Assembly: GCA_022385755.1 (NCBI GenBank)
Contig: MU278348.1
Coordinates: forward strand, 128,708 to 192,707
Direction of reading: 5' to 3'
DNA length: 64,000 nt
From: Trametopsis cervina
Taxonomy: Eukaryota > Basidiomycota > Agaricomycetes > Polyporales > Irpicaceae
Shown: piece by piece, positions 20,548 to 32,602 of the stretch
How the letters are laid out: each line of letters opens with the position of its first letter
Position numbering within the stretch: the stretch's first letter is position 1
Made by a program: the position numbers and the translations under genes
Notes under the pieces: generated by a model
What the model was told of the DNA's origin: nothing
The model's input: the letters and a program-made list of their open reading frames with translations, nothing else
Databases searched by the model: none

Positions 20548-22504
20548 CTACCGCACCACAGCAGGCTTCGTAGGCTTCGCCAACCTCACAGCTCTTGTAG
20601 GTCTCGTGATCTTCTTGGGCGCAGCACCAACGCTAGCCTTCTTCGCAGCAGCACCCACATTCGCAGCAGCAGCAGCAGCAGCAGCAGCCTTCGCACCAAC
20701 CTTCGCAGGAGGTTTCTTCGCGTTCACGGGTAGGACGACCTCCATCTTCAACCCCCTCCTCGCTCCCTTCCCCTCCTTCGCCTCCTTTAGTTTCTCCTTC
20801 CCGCTGTCTTTCGCGTCCAAAAACGGATCCTCCTCCCCATCTTCCCCATCCTCCCCTTCTTCTTCAGTTTGGTGGGCAGCACGCAAATTCGTAGTATCCC
20901 CAAACAACATCCCCCTCCCCTCGAACTCTCCTCCCACACCCACGCCTACACCCACGCTCGTCCGGGGACGCTGCTTCTTCGACGGGCTCGCTTCAACGTC
21001 TGAATAATGACAATCGCTGTTCCTGCGTTGTCTCTTACTCGGCGACGGCGGCGGAGACGCCAGACTGAACACGTCCCCCTCCCCCTCCGGCAGGGCGGGT
21101 TTATTCTCTTTCGCTTTCGGTTTCCCTACACCAAATCAGCTCTTCCCCCCACACACGCAAAAAAAAAACTCACCTTTCGGTTTGGCGTTCGCGCTATCTT
21201 TCTGAACCTTGAGCGCCGCATCAAGCGTCCCCTGCACCTCCCAATCGCCAGGCCTCATCCTCCTCCAATCCTCCTCCACCTTCCCCACCCACGCGTCGCT
21301 CTCGCCCTGCACCCAATAATCAAACACGCCGTCCCACTCCGCCCCCGGCGGGGTTTTGTTCACGTATATCACTTTGCCTGTCCAGTTCTTGAGCGTCTTC
21401 GCGTTGGGGGTTTTCGCGGGTGATGCGGTAGCGGCATCGGTGGAGCCGGAAGAGGACGACGCCCCAGGCGTCGTCGTGGGCGATGATTCATGCACGACGC
21501 GCGCAAACTCCCTCACAAGCCTCTTAAACCCATGCACCTTCAACGACGTCCCCATCACAACCAACATATCCGGCCTCCTCTTCATATCCGCGCCCTGCAT
21601 CGCCCCAATATCGTCTCCGCGCGGGTGCGCCTCGTCGTACAGCACGATAGCCGGGCGGAGCGTCCCGATGCGCAGGGCGCGCGCGGAGCGCGCTGTTCGG
21701 GCTTCCGCTGACATTCATGAAAAAGTTGTTAGTAGAGGAGAAGGGGAGGAAGGGAGGAGAGAGGAGAGGGGAAGGGAGACGTACAGCGCGAGACACACTC
21801 GGGACAATCGGGCGCCGTCCCGCTCTCGAACACGCGTAGGTGCTCCTCCGCACACGCAAACTCGGCAGCGCAGAACGTGCAGCGCACGCGATGGATATCG
21901 CCGTGCAGCTGCACGTTCCGCGTGTCTTTCATCCTCGCCTTGCCCTTCCCCGCCCCCGTTTTACTCGCAGCGCCAGTTCCATTAACGGCGCCGTTGATTA
22001 AACCCGCGCGCTCCTCAAGCCCATCAACATTCTGCGTATAAACCCTCACCAACTTCCTCCTCCCCTCCAACATCCCCAAAAACCGATGCGTCGCCCCAGG
22101 CTGCGCCCCGTCCACCGCGCGTTTAAGCCCCGCGATGAACGCGTAGAAGAGCGCCGTGGAGGCGGGGTCCCGGAAGAGCGCGGCGTCGAACAGGTCGCGG
22201 CCCTTTAGGACGACGTCTGGGTGGTGCGATTTGACGAGCGCGTATAGGCCGTCGGACGAGCGGAAGTCCTTTTGGACGCGCGTACGGGTATGTGAGTATG
22301 GGATGGAGCGACGCGACGTGACGCGAACGGAAGTGGGGAATGTAAGGGAAGTGGACTCACGGGTATACCGCAGGAACACGAGATGCCCGCGCCGGTGAGC
22401 ACCACGATCTTCTTGCATTTCGCGACGGCGAGCGAGAGGCCCGCGAGCGCGCGGCGCGTCGGCGGGTCCGAGGCGTGGTTCTCTAGGTTGAGCGTTATAG
22501 GCAT
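20548..22504 (-). CDS. hst4: NAD-dependent histone deacetylase, Hst3/Hst4-type sirtuin
   Basis: Model complement(join(20548..21125,21174..21707,21785..22268,22361..22504)), 579 aa. The Sir2 fold is plain: GAGIS...GIPDFRSSDGLY (around 38-58, across the first intron), TQNVDGLE (around 120), QLHGD with the catalytic His (around 160), zinc Cys pairs CTFC...CPEC (around 170-200), VLYDEAHPRG (around 227), MGTSLKVHG (around 260) and VIYVNKTPPG (around 320). The acidic-His-Pro variant and the GISCSCGIP glycine loop are those of the Hst3/Hst4 branch, which removes H3K56 acetylation in the nucleus. The tail (after about 390) is low complexity: SPSK-rich, an acidic GEDGED run and a nine-alanine run. The assignment to the branch is by motif, not by tree. 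Confidence 0.92.
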
Positions 22505-22955
22505 CGTGTTCTGCTGTTCTCGTGTTTTCGTGCTCTTCTGGTTTTCTTTTCGTCAGCTCTGCTCTGCTCTGCCCGTGTCAAAAGTTGTTCGAGTGCGCGA
22601 CGCGTTTTTCGTGCCCAACGCGGTGTTACTACGAGACGGAGAGAGAGACAGAGCGCGTGAGTGATGGTGCTGAGAGCGACTGACAGAACGCGTCAGTGGT
22701 TGGTGGTGTTGGGAGAACGAACGAACGAACGAAGCGAACGCGTCGGGAGCGCCAGATTGAACCATCCGAAACTTGGCGGCGCTTACGCGTCGCGACGCGG
22801 TCACACGTGATGATAAACGGCACGTGGATCCGCTGGCCAATGGGAATGGGAGTTCCGTGTTGATAGGATCGCAGGATGCGGGGATGATTGGGTTCTCTCT
22901 CTCTCGTGTGTTCTGCATCTGTTTACTGTATGTCGGACGATGCATACTGTAGGCT

Positions 22956-23700
22956 GAAACGGTGCTGCAGTACGTGAATACGAACACATATAACTTAGCC
23001 GAGTAATGTCGCAAACATCGCGCGGACACTCTGTACGGTGTCGGTTCACCGCCTGCCGTGATATAAGTTTTCTTACTAATGCTAACACACAGGCATGTGC
23101 AAAGGTGGGGTGGGTTAACGAGCTTGGGCAGAAACGATGTCACAGTACTTGAATAAAATACCGTCTACCCGAATGAATCGCGGTTCTCTGCATGCCGTAA
23201 GTCGAGTTCTTTGTTAACGTACACCCATGCACAGCGCGCCACAACATACGAAGCGAAACGGTGCTACAGTGCGTGAATACACACAGCCGAGTATGTCGCA
23301 AACATTGCGGAAATTCTGTACGGTGTCGGTTCACCGCGTGCCGTAAATCCAGTTTCTTGTTTCGTACCAATGCGCGCCCGTGCATGAAGGTGGGCAGACG
23401 ATCTTGAGCAAAAATGTCAGACGAAATGGTGCTACAGTACTTGAATAAAATACTGTATAGCCGAATGAATGGATCGCAGACGTTGTGCGGTACACCGTCT
23501 GCCGTAAAAACGAGCTCCTTACCAACTCACACCTAAGCACAAGGGGGGAGGGGCAACGAGCTTGAGCAGAAACGGTGCTACAGTACTTGAATAAAATACT
23601 GTATAACCGAATGAATGGCTCGCAGACATTGTGCGGTACACCGCCTGCCGTAACACATGTTCCTTGCTAACGTACACCCATGCACACCGCGCCACAACAT
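22956..23700. repeat. Five-unit degenerate tandem repeat, about 125-175 bp per unit
   Basis: Units start at about 22956, 23131, 23255, 23423 and 23569, each with gaaacggtgctacagtacttgaataaaatac(c/t)gt followed by cgaatgaat, ttgcggt-cac-c-gtctgccgta and a variable G-rich spacer ending near aacgagcttgagca. Units 4 and 5 are the most alike. It fills the space between the sirtuin 5' end and the 3' end of F-box-like gene 1. No coding potential is seen. Confidence 0.75.
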
Positions 23701-23702
23701 AA

Positions 23703-25534
23703 CTACGCGACCCTTCCGCTGGGGCAGCGGCCAGCGGTCATCACGGCTCTCCCGGGCTCTCGCTCTCGCTCTTCGAGACCTTCCCGCTGTTCTCGAAGCA
23801 TCTCCGGTACAACCTTGTTCGCACCTCCCCAGATCCTTCCTAAACCCACCCCAATCACAACGAAAATCATCAGAACCTCGCACTCGCAGTCCGGATCCAA
23901 AAATAAAAATAAAAATAAAAAGCAAGGAAGATGACGTACCGGTCAGTTCCAACGTCTCCGGATCTACACCGACCCAACTCGTCGTCATAGTCCCATGTCC
24001 ACTCCCAATACTCTCCTTCTCCCACGGCCGCAACACTCTCTCGCGCGCCCAATCACCGTACAGCACACGCTGACATACGAACGCATACCCCCTCTGCCCA
24101 TCCAGCCGCTCGCGTAGCGCCGCATGCTTCTCCAATACAATCTTCATAACCGAGTAGTCGCTGAACCCGAGGACGACCGTGCATAGATCGACGAGCTGAG
24201 CGCGCAGCGCGGTGAAGTCGAATAGCGAGGGCAGGCTCGTCGTCGTGCCTGCGCGCACCCCATATTGGATCGTGAGCAGAAGCCCGGAGAGGCGCAGAGG
24301 TTCGGGGTAGCCGGTGCATTGTGTTGTTAGTTCTTTGGGCTGGCAGATGAACTGAAGGTGGTATCGAGGGTGCCCGTCGCATGAGATGTCTATTAAGAAC
24401 TGCAGCTGGTCGGTGCTAAGCATCCGATCTGTGCGCGGCTCGTTAGTCGTAGCCACACCAGGAACTGGCGTAAAACTGACCGTATTGCACGGAGCATGTC
24501 GGCGTGTCCCCTTTGCCCGCGAGAGGACATAGGTGGTCGTAGAGAGCGCGCATCACACCCAATGCAAGCTGCCTGTCCCGAAATGGTATAACTCGCAGCG
24601 GCGAGTCCGGATATGACATGGCCAGTTGTAGAGATACGTGGAGGTTATCCGTACAGCTCATAGCAGCGATGGATATCGTATCATAGTTCTTCTTCCGAAA
24701 CGCGGATCGCATGGTGTTCCATGTGGCGCTTGCGGAGGCTTTGTCCCAGGTGAGACTGATGAGGTTGAAGTGTTTCGCCTCTTTGCAGCAGCGCAGGATA
24801 TCGACGACGGCCTGGAACGACGGAAAGCGGAGACGGACAATGTAGATGTTGCGGAAGGTTGTGAATACTGGCAGCATGGCGGTTTTCTGCGGGAGGCTCC
24901 ACTGGAACGTGCTGCGCGGGAGTCGCGACACCTGGTCATCAGCGTAGCCTTCTACTCGAAGCGATCGTAACTTGTCTCTGGTGGAAGGCAGGTAGAGCAG
25001 GTGGAAGAATGCGCTGGAATCCGGATAGCGTTGGACAGCATCTACGTGTTTGATAAGGCTACATATCGGTACGAGACGCGAGGAAGGGATCGTAGCGTAG
25101 TGTCTGAACGCCATCGCCTGCTCGTATGAAGTGATATGCATGCGTCGACCGAGGAACATGTAACGGCGGCACTGGTTCGCCCAATAGGCTGAGACGAGAG
25201 AGCAGTTCTTAAGCGTGTACGCAGGCGCAGAGACGACCACCGCTGTGTCTATGAGGAAGCTATGCCATCCACTGTCCTGAAGCATCTCTTGTACCTGCTC
25301 GGTACGGTCATCAACACTGATAAAACGCAGGATGTTGGGAAATATCTCGGGAGGGATGTCCGCACCGGTGGCAAACGCATGTCTTCGTGTTGGGAGGGTT
25401 GGATAGATGAGCGAGCTTATGTACGCGCGAAGCTCATCGCGGGTGCGTAGTGAATCCAATATGTCGAGGTCAGGTTCGAGGTAGCGCTTTTTGGGCGCAA
25501 AAAGCGATGTTATATACGTGAGAAATCCGTCCAT
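23703..25534 (-). CDS. F-box-like family protein, member 1
   Basis: Model complement(join(23703..23839,23940..24428,24481..25534)), 559 aa. The F-box-like motif is ADIPPEIFPNILRFISVDDR (around residues 58-77). It is followed by TLKNCSLVSAYWANQCRRYMF (around 107-127) and a helical, leucine-rich body. The second exon carries HLQFICQ and FSDYSVMK; the third is short and charged. Intron 1 is 52 nt with gactaac just before gcacag. Members 2-4 of the window share the same order of blocks and the same splice positions, which supports the model. F-box proteins recruit substrates to SCF ubiquitin ligases; this lineage-specific group has no known substrate. The third-exon join is the least certain. Confidence 0.75.
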
Positions 25535-25737
25535 TGAGGATGTCGATGATTCAACCGTTTATCTTGGGTTCATAGAAGCTGGCAGTGTGCGAAATGTCTT
25601 GCTGAGGGAAAGAGACACCAAGAGAGAGATCAGCGAAGCAGGTAGTATCGGATACGTCAATCCAGACCTCCTCACCCAAGGTGTATACGGTATTCTGTCT
25701 ACATCCAAGGCCGCAGCGTCTCGTCAATCAGAGACTA

Positions 25738-26457
25738 TCACGATGCACTGGTGCTACTCCGTATGTTGCTTGATCGCCAGATAGGTAGAATTGTCTGCAG
25801 ATCTTGTATGGCCTCCAGTGAGAGATGCTGATCCCGGATTACTCCAAACATGCGTGCCAGACGATAAATCGCACGGTCCTGAAAACAATGCGTAAACACG
25901 GACCCACTACACTCTTTATCGAGTAATCTGCCTCGCTACGAAACCTCAGACGCTCACCAGCATATTATAGCTCAGAAAGGCTAACATATCCCGGAATTCC
26001 GCTACAAGATGATAGATAGTCCGGTTGGCAGCAACGATGTATCCTTTCCAACATTAGCGGTTCGTCGGATCTATTGGCCACCAGTACGATGCGCCAGTAT
26101 GGTTCGTCGTCCATTCGCAAGGGCACCAAGCGCGTCGAGCTTTTCTGCTTTTAAAACAGGGTTTTAGCATATTCAGACTGCTTTGACGGTGCGAATATCA
26201 TTTAACCGCTATTGATGTCGAAGGGGTTCGTCAAACCCTCAAGGACTCCGAACGCCGGGGTCTGTATCTGACGCGTCATAGCTCGCACAGCTAGAGATAT
26301 TAATTCGTGGTGTAGGCATCTGGCTATTTCATCTTGAAGTATCGTGTACTTTTCTGACGAGGTTCTCATCAACACGCATTGTCTTTGTATGTAGGGGATA
26401 AACGTACAGAACACGTCAAACTTACAGTATTTGTTGTAAGCATCCTATGAGGGTCAT
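25738..26457 (-). CDS. Unrecognised small multi-exon gene (5' end tentative)
   Basis: Model complement(join(25738..25878,25958..26043,26088..26147,26207..26382,26426..26457)), 164 aa. It was found only by joining short open segments across five phase-compatible exons. The donors include gtgagc and gtaagt, and the intron before exon 4 contains a ctaat branch site. The predicted protein is helix-rich (HRYIVAANRTIYHLVAEFRDML, then DRAIYRLARMFGVIRDQ) and has no motif I recognise. The start at 26457 is the first in-frame ATG, but coding-like segments further upstream (26460-27030) could be additional exons, so the gene may be longer. It lies tail-to-head between F-box-like gene 1 and DMC1 on the same strand. 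Confidence 0.45.
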
Positions 26458-27041
26458 ACCGCAAGGTCTAATTAGCTGTTGCGCGTCGTATCATTCGTTG
26501 GTTTGACGAGAGGGGACGGTGGTGCAGAAGGATGCCAAACATCATCGTGATGCGCGGGAACGCGTATGTGGCGTGCAGGCACGTGATCGTTACCGTTCGT
26601 ATTCATCCCAGCCCTCAAGGTGCACAGCATGTGTCGTACATCTGTTCTACACCTGCTCAAACTAGAGGAGCACGTGTCGCGAGGTGTAATTTGCAGCCAG
26701 AGAATCCATTGTATACAAGGGGATCCGAGGCAGCAGATATGTGTAAACGTATGTACTTTAGCCACATCCTGCACACCGTTTCGAGCGCGTTCTACGGTAA
26801 AGAACTAGTTGGAGACAATCTGCCAAGCCTGACGGCTTGGCTCGCGTTATACCTCCTGTCAGGGGGAGGAACCAAATGTTCTACATGCGCAAAGGTTTCT
26901 TGAACAGCAAGGACAGAGGAAGGCGCGTCGTACACCACAAAAGCAGAGTCCAAGTTACAGTCCGGAACGAGAATAGCGTCCAGAGCGCGCAACAGAGAGC
27001 ACAGAGAGAGTAATCCGAGCGGAAATCTTGAGTCGCAATTT
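26458..27041 (-). other. Unresolved region with coding-like segments downstream of DMC1
   Basis: Minus-strand frames around 26820-27020 (ending ...VPPPDRRYNASQAVRLGRL) and 26640-26755 look protein-like, but I could not link them by phase. They may be 5' exons of the 25.7-kb gene or a decayed gene. Confidence 0.3.
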
Positions 27042-29003
27042 TTAGACGTCGGCCCAGCCACCTTCATCAAGCTTGTAGGATGCTTCACTTTCCGGTCGAT
27101 CCGGGCTGTCCACTAGCTTGGCTACACGTTCTTCAGCACGCCCTACACCGCCAAGCGACCACAAGAATGGAAGAATTTAGCGTTCATAGCTTGGATGGCA
27201 CAGTGCATGCTGAATCCGGTGCCAAAGCATGCACATACCCTTTCGTAAGAACATCCGGGTGGCAGAGGCGTGCGACAAGATATGACCTCCAATCGGCTTC
27301 AAGGCCCCACCGGCGACGAAGGTCATTGTAGCACCAGGATCGGCTAAGCGAAAGATAAGAACCGGAGGAAACTCATGCACGAAGCTCTGGACTTACATTG
27401 GACTTGATTCGTCATAAGAATAGCGATCTGAGTGACAGGCGTTCAGTATCTGACAATGAATATATTTCACAAAGCGTTACGTTGTACTCTTCAGAAAGCT
27501 TGCTAAGCTTGGACAACATCTATAATTCGCTTAGTGGTGGTTGACTACGCCGTCACTTACTTACCTGTGCTAACTATGGAATCAAGTTGAGGTGAAAAAC
27601 TATCGCCGTAGATCTGACAATACGTACTTTTTGTTGGCGTTCGCTCAGTTCACCTCGTCCCGAAAAGTCGGTACGAAATAAGGCCATAATACTGTCTATA
27701 ATCTGGAGAACATTCAGCACGTAGTGTCTGCGGTATGTTTTGAAACCTGCCAAGAGACGGAAGTCTTTGTCTTCCGCGAATCGCATCGAACACTCGTTGA
27801 TCAATTCCATCTATACATAATCAGTTTTGGAGAGTGATAGATTGAGCGCTCAAGATACCTGGTGCTCGCTGTTCCACGCACGGGCTGTAACGTACGTTTT
27901 AGTAGGCGACACAGCATGTGTGGTCAGTGAACCGACCGTAGAGGATGTTTTCCAGAGCCATGTCACCGTCTACGCCAAACCGCTCGGCAATAGATCGGAT
28001 GCGATCTGGTCGGAAGGTACCTTCTGTATCGATGTACGCGACCTAGAGCATTGTTAGTGCAAGATAAAACAGACAGAGCAGCGTATGAACAGACTTTTCC
28101 GGAGGCACCGCCCATATCAGATGGGAGCTGACTCACGACGCTCATGGTATGAGCCATCTGAGTCTTTCCAGTACGAAATTCGCCGTAAACTGTGCATATT
28201 AGCATGTTGCGCAGCATATATGCATAGGAGCAGCACCTTCCGTGATAGACTGTGACATGATTCCTCCTAGAGGGTTGTGAGCGGCACTTGCTAGATGCGC
28301 GCATATAATCAAGATAAGGCTCACCTCCGAGGATGGTATCTACATTCTTACTACCGGTGCTGATCGTGATGACCCTTTTGCGCTTCTCTTGAACTTCAAG
28401 CCCCGTGGCGAACGAGGAGCCCTATGTGGGAGCATAGTCAGTATTGAATGATTTCATCGTCCCTGTAAACGCTGTTACCAAAATTTTGTTGGCAGCTTCC
28501 TGTGGGTTCATGTGAGAGAGTGCATACAGAGCGAAAGCATTAGAAAACCTTGATCTTTTCGACCTTCGCCTCTGACATGCCCTTAACAAACGTGAGCGAC
28601 CTGAGACAATAGCTATATGCACCTAAAACCAACCTTGATCTTCAGAAGATGTCGACGAGTGGTCATGCTGACTCCAGAGACAGTGTTGATCGCGGCAGCC
28701 TACTTCATCTTAGCCGTAGCCCTTCACAAGCCGTCGATAACGCATACCTTTAGTTTCAAGATGTCTTGTACATTTATACCCTTTATGCAAGTTGTTTTCA
28801 ATAATAAATATATAGTTGAAAGCACGTCGGGAACCTACGTGCTGTTGTAATTCGTCAACGTTGTCGAAGTACGGACCCTGGACAAGCGATGAGCCGAAGT
28901 TTATGGAAATAATCGCGTAAGTTTTTACCTCTTCAACCTCCTCTGCAGGAGACGGACTGGCGGGCCTAGACGTAGGAGCGGCAGATGCTGTTCGACGAAC
29001 CAT
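27042..29003 (-). CDS. DMC1: Meiotic recombinase Dmc1 (RecA/Rad51 family)
   Basis: An 18-exon model, 346 aa: complement(join(27042..27142,27239..27343,27397..27427,27481..27519,27565..27573,27628..27702,27751..27810,27859..27884,27937..28042,28095..28189,28237..28266,28325..28421,28479..28499,28549..28581,28634..28699,28748..28780,28839..28877,28929..29003)). The protein forms filaments on single-stranded DNA and drives interhomologue strand exchange. It shows the N-terminal helical DNA-binding region ([21 protein letters not shown]), Walker [21 protein letters not shown], Walker [24 protein letters not shown], and [19 protein letters not shown]. Length fits the family (334-346). Exon 14 is only 9 nt (LAQ). 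The intron before the Walker B strand is best read as GC-AG, because a GT-AG alternative loses one residue of the conserved strand. The N-terminus ([14 protein letters not shown]) is unusually Ala/Pro-rich. Confidence 0.95.
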
Positions 29004-30856
29004 GTTAACTGCGGATCACAATCTACGAGATGAAGGTGCGAGTTAAGGACAAGGAGTGTCTTGCGTGACAGAGATAGCGCCGAATGCGGACCCCGGAAAC
29101 TGCAGAGCGTTCCGGAGTCCTCGCGGCATTCTGCATGGCGCGTGACTGAACTTGAGCGAGTATCAATTTGAGCTACTGTCCGAATGTGACATAGGTTTAG
29201 CATCTATAGCTGGAAGGAAACGTCTGCAATATATTTAATTGACTGTCTGCTGTAGGCCGCAATCAAAAGACCGGCAGGAGGAGACGAAGGCCGATAGAAA
29301 TCATAGACCGGAACATCAGACGACATCTTCGAACACAACAAGGCATAGCCTTTCCACCTCATTTGAATGTGCATCGGACTAGCGATATTGCTTGCTAATC
29401 GAGCGCGTACGGTGTTTTCAGCTCAACCACAGAGAGGGAATCTAGGGAAGGCGGGTTGCTGCATTGGCCACGTGACCGTGACGGGACGCGCCTGAACTAT
29501 CACGAATGTTGGAGAGACGATTATGCGCTTTAGAGTTCCTGGCATCGCGCCAGGTGAACTGCCCCTCGCATTCTGAGAAAATTAAATCTCAGGGTGGATG
29601 AAAGATTCAGATTCCAATGGTAGGAGCCTAGAATGCGCGCGTTTGACCCGTTTCCTGTCAAGTTAACTTTCTACCTACCGGTTATAGACTCAACTGTATC
29701 ACCTTCGTTATCTCTCCAAGCGTTGGATGCATGTCGACTTTTAACTCGAACGGCTAGGCCTAAAACCGATGAATATTGCTGGAATGCGTACAAGGTACGT
29801 ATTGCGATACGTGCGTGGCAGATTGCATATTCAGGCCTCCCAGGTGCTCCAAAGACCGATCACAAGGTTCTTCTTGGCTCAATAGGTCGACATCCACCGC
29901 CGTTCTCTATGGTGTTAGCAATACATTTATCTTGCGTCGGAAACCATTCGGAAGCCAATGAACTTGCAGGACGAAACGTGCGTATTGACCTATCGCATGT
30001 CTGAGCCCGTCTCACTCTGATAGGACATTGACCGGGATCGCGCGAACAGAGCATCGACGGTGGCGCATAGTTGACCAATGCTCCCATGATATGTCTACGT
30101 TTTGCCACCGTCAAGCAAGGCGACGACCCGTGACCTGCTGGGGAGACATCCATGATCTATCAGAAAGCGGCGTTCGTCATCCAGATCACACCGCGTTATC
30201 TCCATGAAAGCGGTCATTCTACTCCATCTGGGGATGTCAACGCTGCAGCTTATCTCAGCTTCGGGGGTTGAACACGTTCAGCACTCGGGCAACTTGCATC
30301 AGTGCGTCCAGCGCGAGAGCATGAGCATGCGGCTTCTTTCGACCAAATGGGCCAACGGGGTGAATGCTTAATAAGGGGGCGTATCAAGACCAAGGTGAAG
30401 TGGAGTCGTCGCGAATGATCTACTGGGGTTTGAGTTCAAGTCCGCGAAATATAGTTCGCAGTAGATGCGGCACGCGGTGACATTCGGGGTTCATCCACGC
30501 AGCGCAATCGCTGCGTCACCATGCCGTGAGGAAGTGGGTCCATGTTTGTACCTTGTTTCAAATGGGCGTCACATGGTCAATGCAGCAGGCCCAAGTTGGC
30601 AAGATAGCCGACGATCCTCTACCGCTCCTCAAAGCGTCCTCTGGTCCGGCTGGGACAGTCCGTAGTTGGTGATGCATGGCAGGTAACGAGGTTTGGTAAG
30701 CCGTGTTGAGAGATATTTGCACGCTGAATTTAAATGAACAAGGTATGTGATACAGTATAAAACAAGCCAGTTTCAGAGGGTGGCTCACCAACCGTCTCCA
30801 GACGCGTTCTCATTGCTCGTTCTCCTGTACATTATCCCCCATTCACTTTTGACGAC
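29004..30856. other. Long intergenic region between DMC1 and GSTFuA
   Basis: I see no supportable gene in these 1.85 kb. A 123-codon plus-strand frame (29633-30004) has no motif, no splice partners and no ATG-context support. The last 200 bases hold the likely promoter of the GST gene. Confidence 0.45.
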
Positions 30857-31716
30857 ATGACACCGACCGAGCCCATTGTCTTGTACGACGTCGCCTGGTC
30901 TTTACCACTCCGGGCATGGAATCCAAACACCTGGAAAGTTCGGTGCGCCGCCCTCCTCTTCGCGTATCCATGCATGTTGCTCATCCGTTATTCATTGACA
31001 GCGCCGTCCTCAACTACAAAGGCATACCCTACCGCACTGAGTGGATCGAGTTCCCCGACATCGAACCGCTCGCTAAGTCCCTGGGCGTGTCAGCGACCTC
31101 CAAGAAACCCAACGGCGAGCCGTTGTACACCCTCCCGATGATCCTCGACCCGTCCACGGGGAAGGTCGTCGTCGACTCGCTGCCCATCACGCTGTATCTG
31201 GATGAGCAGTATCCTCGTACACCACGCGTTGTTCCCCCGGGGACACTCAGCGCTCACAAGGCATTTGCGGCGACCTTCCAGAGGCAGGTGCTCGAGCCGA
31301 TGCGGCGCTTCATGCTATCCCGGGTGGGAGCGAAGGTTAGCGAGCGCGCAGCGGAGTATCTGCAAGGAGTGTACGAGAGTCAATTAGCAGCGCCTGGGAA
31401 TTGGGAAGACATTGAGAACGCCTATGTGCTTCATTTGCAAATGAGGGGCGCTATCTACGAGGGTTTGGCCGTCGCTGAGGATACCGACTCCGGCTTCAGT
31501 TCGGGCGAAGAGGACGCGGAGGAACCAGCGCCTTCACTGCACGAGAAGGGCAAGACCATGTTGTATTGTGACATAATGGTGTTGGCGGTGTTTATGGCTG
31601 CGAGGCGAGTTGCGGGTGAAGACTCTATGGAGTGGAAGAGGTTCACGGTTGCCCACGATGGATATGGGGAGCGTTTCATGAAGCAGTTCGGGAAGTATGC
31701 GTTGATGGATTTGTAG
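30857..31716 (+). CDS. Fungal-specific glutathione S-transferase, GSTFuA (etherase-like)
   Basis: Model join(30857..30942,31002..31716), 266 aa. The first exon ends GTTCG|gtgcgc and joins cag|CGCCGTC in phase to give SPLRAWNPNTWKVR...AVLNYKGIPYRTEWIEFPDI. The W-x-P-N-T-W-K-x-R...LNYKG motif is the hallmark of the LigE/etherase-related fungal class A GSTs expanded in wood-decay basidiomycetes. The thioredoxin-like domain runs to about residue 100 (LPMILDPSTGKVVVDSLPI includes the glutathione-contacting Asp-Ser). The helical C-terminal domain has an acidic insert (SGEEDAEEPAP, around 200). No classical catalytic Cys is evident. Such enzymes bind or conjugate phenolic wood extractives in the cytosol; the substrate here is inference. 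Confidence 0.88.
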
Positions 31717-32602
31717 AGTTGTCGATGATGCCAGTCGGCGGAATGTACTTATTAACGTGTTGGCACATTGTACTCAGGCTTGTATGCGACCTTCGATATT
31801 GGCTCGTTGGATGCTATGTGAGGATAGTGTAGAATACATTCTATGACGTATGTGTGTCATGATGTGCATTGACCGCTGAATGACCGTGAGAGTAAGAACA
31901 TACGAGCTGGAGGCGAGCGGCGAGCACATGGGCAATAGCGTGAGATGGGTTGTCGTGAGTGGATTGGCTGCTGAGAGCCGGCGAGAGATCCATCCAATCC
32001 GGTCGTGCAGATAGAGCCGCTTTTCATTCGACCCCGCGTTAAACGGCATCATCGCCTCTCATTCGACGCTCAAGCCTTCTGCCGCCGAGCTATGACACAA
32101 GTCAGTATGCTAGGACATCACAGCAGGGATCAGATCGACAGAACATACACCGGCAGAAAATGATATGTCGTTCTTCTGGCGGGTTACTGGCAGACGGTGG
32201 AGAAGGTTTGTACGTACTCTGCAGCATCCAAGTGCCGGCGGTGATGACCGTTCAATGCATCTCTGACTGTACCAACCTTGTGTTCACGATATACCATGTC
32301 TCTCATTGCAGACACATCGTGACAGCCAGGACCACCCTTGCATCATCTTTCTCAGCGATGGTGATGCCGACCAAGACAGCTCTGAGAAGGCTGCAGGAAC
32401 GTGATAGAAGACTACGCCGGGGGAAACAACCTGTGACTTTAACCGTGCAATGTTACATCAAAAAAGCATCGAATAGAACTTTCAAGATACGCACGGTACG
32501 TTTACGGGTCCTACGCCGAGCGAGCGCAGCAGTTGTGTAGATCTTCTTGACGGCTACGTAAGCCCATGAGCCGCGTAGACGCACTGCTATAGGAACAACG
32601 AC
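31717..32602. other. Intergenic region, no gene seen
   Basis: A 126-codon plus-strand frame at 32160-32540 has no motif or splice support and is treated as chance. The region separates two 3' ends (the GST gene and the minus-strand gene ending at 32603). Confidence 0.45.

Noticed and set aside
28725..28760. Reading the DMC1 N-terminal region as one continuous frame
   Set aside because: Stops and non-conserved residues interrupt it; the conserved peptide appears only after splicing the short exons.
29633..30004. 123-codon plus-strand frame between DMC1 and GSTFuA
   Set aside because: No motif, no family resemblance and no splice partners, so probably chance.
30425..30470. TTCAAGTCC sequence like a tRNA T-loop
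   Set aside because: The flanking bases do not pair as a T-stem and no acceptor or anticodon arms are found.
32160..32540. 126-codon plus-strand frame downstream of GSTFuA
   Set aside because: Basic, irregular composition and no motif; treated as chance.
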